Assembly: GCA_037441525.1 (NCBI GenBank) | Contig: JBBISA010000001.1 | Coordinates: 124,001 to 188,000 of the forward strand | DNA: 64,000 nucleotides | Source of the DNA: SKVR01 sp037441525 | GTDB lineage: Bacteria; Bacteroidota; Bacteroidia; Bacteroidales; UBA7960 | Direction: 5' to 3' | In this document: piece after piece, positions 60,035 through 64,000 of the stretch | Layout: each line of letters begins with the position of its first letter | Numbering within the stretch: position 1 is the stretch's first letter | Translations under genes and position numbers: made by a program | Notes under the pieces: generated by a model | The model's database searches: none | The model's input: the letters and a program-made list of their open reading frames with translations, nothing else | Told to the model about the DNA's origin: nothing

Positions 60035-60105
60035 TTGTTAAAACAAAAATTTGTTAATGGTGTTTATTTAACCATAGAAATTTTGATAATAACCTTATAA
60101 TTGTG

Positions 60106-60133
60106 CAAAGATATGAAAAATGACCAGCGCAAA
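60106..60133 (-). promoter_or_regulatory. nrnA promoter
   Basis: Minus-strand TATCTTTG (60113-60106) fits TAnnTTTG; TTTG at 60133-60130 lies 16 bases upstream as a possible -33 element. The nrnA start is 71 bases downstream. Confidence 0.5.
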
Positions 60134-60225
60134 ACTGTTTCAATCAATACCAAGGATATTTTTAGAATTACTAAGTAAATTTTAAACCATTTCAAATTAT
60201 TCTAACAATAATAAAACAAGAGCCA

Positions 60226-60645
60226 ATGTCAGGAAACACTACACTTATGATTATTAAGCCCGATGCTGTTGCCAATGGGCACGCAGGTGCAATTTTAGCC
60301 ATGATTTGCAATGCAGGATTCAAAATTACAGCAATTAAAATGCTTAAACTATCCCTTGACCAAGCTCAGGCTTTCTATAAAATCCATGAAGGCCGTGATT
60401 TTTATGAACGATTGACTAACTTTATGTCATCGGGGCCTATTGTTGCTGCAATTATTGAAAAGGATAATGCGGTAGCCGATTACAGAAATCTTATTGGAAC
60501 TACAGATCCGGCCAAAGCTGATGAAGGGACTGTTAGAAAACTGTATGGAACAAATACTGCTCTTAATGCAGTGCATGGTTCCGACTCTGATGAAAATGCA
60601 ATTATTGAGGCTGCCTTCTTTTTTAATTCATTTGAAAGGTTTTAG
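60226..60645 (+). CDS. ndk: nucleoside diphosphate kinase
   Basis: A 139-residue enzyme that equalises nucleoside triphosphate pools. The phosphorylated histidine is H117 in NAVHGSDSDENA, and the start TLMIIKPDAVANGHAG is typical. Length is standard. Its stop codon overlaps that of the convergent XRE regulator by four bases. Confidence 0.96.
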   Translation: MSGNTTLMIIKPDAVANGHAGAILAMICNAGFKITAIKMLKLSLDQAQAFYKIHEGRDFYERLTNFMSSGPIVAAIIEKDNAVADYRNLIGTTDPAKADEGTVRKLYGTNTALNAVHGSDSDENAIIEAAFFFNSFERF

Positions 60646-61151
60646 TCAGGGTTTTCTGAAGGAAAAAACTCATCAAAAGTATTGTCTGAATAAAAGGCAA
60701 TTATTCTTTTTATTTTCTTTCTTGCAGTCATCTCCTTTTTTTCAGCTTTAATTTGCTGATTATTAGTGTTTTTATGTTTTAATTCATCAATTCTTTCCTT
60801 TTCAGGAGTTGCTTCTTTAAAGGTAGTTTCTGTTTTGTTCTCTTTTATTTCATTCCTGGAAGGATATTCTTTGGGATCGGCAACAGCTTTTGCATCAGAT
60901 GGCGTAAAAGCTTCATCCATATTAGAAAACAATCCGGGTTCTGAGTCAAATATTGAACCTACACCTTTTACAAGCCAGTCAGTGTTGATTTCCGGATAAT
61001 GTTCAAGTACTTTTTGTATGAATTCAAGGCTTGGTTTATTCCTTTCTGATAGAATATGGCTTATAGTCGACCTGGGTACATCTAATTGATCTGCAAATTT
61101 TGCAGCAGTGAGATGATAGCGATTTAAAATTTCTTGTATTCTGTTTACCAT
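60642..61151 (-). CDS. XRE-family helix-turn-helix protein
   Basis: A 169-residue protein from ATG 61151 (MVNRIQEILNRYHLTAAKFADQLDVPRSTISH, in part), with an XRE helix-turn-helix at ~5-60 and a repeated-LVKG segment (TDWLVKGVGSIF) that is typical of Bacteroidetes XRE regulators. Residues 85-169 are charged, low-complexity and unassigned. A longer frame upstream is excluded because a -7 box lies within it. Regulatory targets are unknown. Confidence 0.82.
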   Translation of the reverse strand: MVNRIQEILNRYHLTAAKFADQLDVPRSTISHILSERNKPSLEFIQKVLEHYPEINTDWLVKGVGSIFDSEPGLFSNMDEAFTPSDAKAVADPKEYPSRNEIKENKTETTFKEATPEKERIDELKHKNTNNQQIKAEKKEMTARKKIKRIIAFYSDNTFDEFFPSENPD

Positions 61152-61170
61152 TGTGAAAAAGCATTGATAA

Positions 61171-61178
61171 CAAATGTA
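61171..61178 (-). promoter_or_regulatory. -7 box of the XRE gene
   Basis: Minus-strand TACATTTG fits TAnnTTTG 20 bases before the XRE start codon; no -33 element is clear. Confidence 0.5.
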
Positions 61179-61251
61179 ATAATTATATCTCTTATCGCGA
61201 TTTACGCCTGTAACTTTAACAATTGGCAAATAGTTTACAATTGTACACACT

Positions 61252-62107
61252 TAAATTATTCACTTCTTTGTTTAATTACAAGTTATATATTATTGTTTAC
61301 CTGCTATTTAGACATTTTTTTTTTCAATAAGAAAACATTGATCGCAAGGCATCATTCGCAGCCTATAACTTAAACAAATACATCATGTAAGCTTATTATA
61401 ATACAGATAATTAATTGTTTATATATCAATTAAACTATAAAAATTATTGTATTTGGCTAATTTATGAATGTAAACAATATTGTCATCAGTAATTTCTTGT
61501 TGATATTTGTGAAATGCATTAATAAGAGCATATTAAACATTATGAATTACGTTTGTGAACTACTAATGATTCCAGCAGTTTACATTATTGAATTGCAGCT
61601 GTTTTATTGAATGTTTACATTATTGAATTATTATTTGCAATTATTATTACAATCATTGCCAAATTTTACGCAGCATAATTTCTATAAGATTATTTGGAAC
61701 TAAGGTTGAACCCAATAAAACAGTTTCGACTAAATATAGGTCATTTACTCCTACTCTTTTGCTTGTACTATTGTTCAAACTTACTTTCTGATTTAATTGG
61801 CATTTAGTATGAATACTTTAGAGCTTAATAGATGAGTTTAATTAAATTAATATCAGAATATTACAGCTTTGCAAAGGGCATTTTATCTCTCTGAGAATAG
61901 CGTATTGTAAATTATCCTGTAAGTTTCCCAGAATATTGAAACCTGAAGCGGGAATCAAAGGAATAAAAATCTATGTTGTGGAAGCTTAATGAGTAACTTA
62001 GAAATTTGTGCTAAGAAGAATGTCAAATAGTATTTCTAACAATTACATGAATTGCATATTATAAATCATATTTTATCCTAATAATGCAAAAAAACAAAAG
62101 AACCTGA
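61252..62107. other. 856-bp AT-rich intergenic region
   Basis: The longest gene-free stretch in the window, very AT-rich, without a credible reading frame or RNA gene. Its left half holds several GTTTAC motifs in both orientations (61295, 61470 reversed, 61578, 61613; another at 61233 just before this region) and a 17-bp direct repeat. The right half (61640-62107) shows nothing definite. Confidence 0.6.
61578..61629. repeat. 17-bp direct repeat pair
   Basis: GTTTACATTATTGAATT occurs exactly at 61578-61594 and again at 61613-61629, start-to-start 35 bases, with an ATTGAAT fragment in between. A related inverted copy of GTTTACATT is at 61467-61475. Two copies with unequal context are too few for a CRISPR array; a protein-binding array is possible. 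Confidence 0.6.
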
Positions 62108-63811
62108 TTAAAACTTAACTGCCTTAATAATTTCGGATCGATCCTTAAAATTAACCCTAATGAGATACATGCCCAAATCTAAAACGGAAATATCGGTAAA
62201 AGGCTTTATGATATTCAGTCCGGGATTTACAGCAATTCGATCTTTCATGAGTACTCTTTGGCCACTGGTATTTATTAACTCAACCGTAATATATTCATTA
62301 GAAAAGGCATAAAAGGAGAGTGACGATTCAGGCCTTAATGGATTATGCAGGAGCCTTATAAATTGGTTATCATGAATTTGTTTTTTGAGCAGAGCCGACG
62401 CTTTCGAAAAATCAGGGATACCAAAGCCATAAAGCGAATCTGGTTGATGATATCTGTCGGCACTTCTAATAATAGCCTGCTTTATATCGGCAGCGGTGGC
62501 TTCCGGATTTTCTTGCCACAAACATGCCGCCATGCCTGCTATAATAGGTGAAGAAAAAGATGTACCATTGGCAAAAGAAATATCACCCATTGTATTCACG
62601 ATCGCAACACCTTGGCCCTGAGCCATAACCTGCGGTTTTATCCTACGGTCGGGAGTGGGCCCAACCGAACTAAAACTGGCTTTGACTCCTTTATGATCAA
62701 CCCCACCAACAGCCAAAACACCCTGAGCATCGGCCGGAGCACCAATATATTTCCAACTCTGAGTCCCATAGTTTCCACCACTGTTTACAACTAAAATTCC
62801 ACGGCTATAAGCCATATTTGCGGCTCTTGACACCACAGTGCTAGCTCCGTTCAAATCGGAATAGGAGTAGTTTTGGGTAGGGTCATCGAAAGTGCTGTAT
62901 CCTAAAGAAGAATTAATTATATCAACCCCAACACTATCGGCAAATTCGGCTCCAGCTAACCAATTATATTCTTCTACCCTATACTCTGTAGCTCCATCTT
63001 CGGTTCTTAATAACCAGTAAGTGGCCTGTGGTGCTAATCCTTTATAGAAACCATGGTGGTTTGCGGCCATTACTGATAATACAAATGTACCGTGTGAGTG
63101 GCCGTTGTAGAGCTCAGGTTTATTTTGAACGAAATCGTGAAATCCGGCTATCCGGTTGTAAATCCATAAGTCCTGGAATACATTCATAGTATCCACAGCT
63201 CTGAAACCGGCATCCAGAACGGCAATTATTTTCCCTTCACCCCATAATCCTTTCTGGTGTATCGATTCTCCTTTTACCATAAGTATCTGGTTCTGTGCTG
63301 CGCCATAATCTGCAAACTGATGCTGCAGGGAGGTTGCTGAAAAGGGAAAATTTCCTGCGAGTAATCCATTGTTTGGATAACTATCAGAAAATTCATTTGT
63401 TCCGATTACATTCTGTGTCCCTTTTTTATTGGTTGCGGGTTTGGCTAAGGGTCGGGTTATTTCTTTAGAAGCAATGAAATTGAAGTGATTTAGCTGAGCA
63501 AGGGTTTCTTCATCGCGGGCAGAAAACATTGCCCCATTGAACCATCGGCTTGAGTAATAAAAAGTAAAACCATCAAGGCCAATAATTGAATCTATATATG
63601 CCCTGTTTACAGGAAAATCATAATAATCAATGGGTATTGCTTGTTTTTGACGACGTTCTATGGCTCTGGGCGAAAGGAATTCATGGGGTCTTGAAAGGCT
63701 AAAGTTATTATGGTTTTTATCTTTAAACTCTACCCAAATCATCAATCCGTTTGAGGAACTGACTGAAAGAGCAACACTTAATAATAATTGGAAAAACAGG
63801 AACCTCTTCAT
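62108..63811 (-). CDS. secreted subtilisin-like serine protease with T9SS sorting domain
   Basis: A 567-residue S8 peptidase starting at MKRFLFFQLLLSVALS (ATG 63811) with a signal peptide and a ~165-residue prodomain-like N-terminus. The catalytic triad is D200 (VLDAGF), H240 (GHSHGTFV) and S418 (NGTSFSSP). The last ~75 residues (HNPLRPESSLSF ... VLDLGMYLIRVNF ... IIKAVKF) are a type A C-terminal sorting domain of the Por (type IX) secretion system, so the protein is expected to reach the surface. A longer frame to 63913 overlaps the next gene and is disfavoured. Confidence 0.92.
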   Translation of the reverse strand: MKRFLFFQLLLSVALSVSSSNGLMIWVEFKDKNHNNFSLSRPHEFLSPRAIERRQKQAIPIDYYDFPVNRAYIDSIIGLDGFTFYYSSRWFNGAMFSARDEETLAQLNHFNFIASKEITRPLAKPATNKKGTQNVIGTNEFSDSYPNNGLLAGNFPFSATSLQHQFADYGAAQNQILMVKGESIHQKGLWGEGKIIAVLDAGFRAVDTMNVFQDLWIYNRIAGFHDFVQNKPELYNGHSHGTFVLSVMAANHHGFYKGLAPQATYWLLRTEDGATEYRVEEYNWLAGAEFADSVGVDIINSSLGYSTFDDPTQNYSYSDLNGASTVVSRAANMAYSRGILVVNSGGNYGTQSWKYIGAPADAQGVLAVGGVDHKGVKASFSSVGPTPDRRIKPQVMAQGQGVAIVNTMGDISFANGTSFSSPIIAGMAACLWQENPEATAADIKQAIIRSADRYHQPDSLYGFGIPDFSKASALLKKQIHDNQFIRLLHNPLRPESSLSFYAFSNEYITVELINTSGQRVLMKDRIAVNPGLNIIKPFTDISVLDLGMYLIRVNFKDRSEIIKAVKF

Positions 63812-63872
63812 ATAAGGATATATTAGTGTCTTAAACAGTTTCGTTTGAACATTGTTCTCTCTCAAAAGCTCT

Positions 63873-64000
63873 TTAATCCTTTCCAAAATCAATGAGATGG
63901 TATGAGTAATCAACGCCTCTTGTTATCGTACCATCAATTTCCTTTTGCAATGCAACAAACTTTTTAATAATCATACCTACACCTGTAGCATATACTTCAT
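63873..64000 (-). CDS. 3' end of an unidentified gene running off the window
   Basis: An open minus-strand frame enters from the window end and stops with TAA at 63873. The visible last ~42 codons read ...VYATGVGMIIKKFVALQKE and end ...YHLIDFGKD. The EVYATGVGMI phrase resembles the C-termini of uncharacterised Bacteroidetes lipoproteins. It lies 61 bases upstream of the protease start; nothing more can be said. Confidence 0.6.
   Translation of the reverse strand, partial: EVYATGVGMIIKKFVALQKEIDGTITRGVDYSYHLIDFGKD

Noticed and set aside
61252..62107. CRISPR array or origin of replication in the gap
   Set aside because: Only two exact repeats with unlike surroundings, and no DnaA-box cluster was seen.

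Overview
The window looks like the chromosome of an anaerobic or microaerophilic member of the Bacteroidetes, probably Bacteroidales-like. Evidence: TAnnTTTG-type -7 promoter boxes before many genes; a gyrA–TPR pair next to clpC; a complete MoxR/Bat (aerotolerance) operon; a subtilisin-like protease with a C-terminal type IX secretion sorting domain; FKBP lipoproteins; and RecF/DUF721. Genes are densely packed on both strands. I see no phage, insertion sequence, CRISPR array or rRNA/tRNA gene.

Layout. 0-5.5 kb: SRP RNA, FSA-type transaldolase, NfeD protease, the NAD-salvage pair pncB-pncA, and an unrecognised protein built of four repeats. 5.5-12.5 kb: DUF721, recF and clpC (minus strand), then gyrA. 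12.6-22.4 kb: a secreted TPR protein, then moxR, DUF58, a BatD-like membrane protein and batA-E. 22.5-26.4 kb: a PutP-like Na+ symporter, a TlpA-type thioredoxin lipoprotein and a porin-like protein. 26.4-44.4 kb: a large [FeFe]-hydrogenase region. 44.7-47.5 kb: a hybrid sensor kinase. 47.5-64 kb: ribD, a YigZ-family protein, split 5'-nucleotidase domains, dnaA, a phosphatase, threonine dehydratase, an RsmI-like methylase, lgt, three FKBP lipoproteins, nrnA, ndk, an XRE regulator, an 850-bp AT-rich gap and the T9SS protease.

The most interesting part is the hydrogenase region. A minus-strand run encodes a HydABC-type [FeFe]-hydrogenase (HydC, HydB, HydA). It continues with an H-cluster protein fused to a histidine kinase, a stand-alone receiver, a receiver-histidine kinase, the redox repressor Rex, a RibF-like protein and a metallo-beta-lactamase-fold protein. 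HydG, two TM1266-family proteins and an Rrf2 regulator follow. A divergent plus-strand run encodes a thioredoxin-like [2Fe-2S] protein, a second H-cluster sensor ending in PAS, and a PP2C/SpoIIE phosphatase. The locus therefore carries two different sensory-hydrogenase outputs (kinase and phosphatase) around one catalytic hydrogenase. Rex-like palindromes lie at both divergent ends of the intergenic region. My model is that Rex reads NADH/NAD+ and the two H-cluster proteins read H2, jointly setting hydrogenase expression or activity. This is inferred from domain content and gene order.

HydA and HydB also depart from canonical sequences at positions near the H-cluster and in the flavin/NAD loops. 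Maturases HydE and HydF are not in the window.
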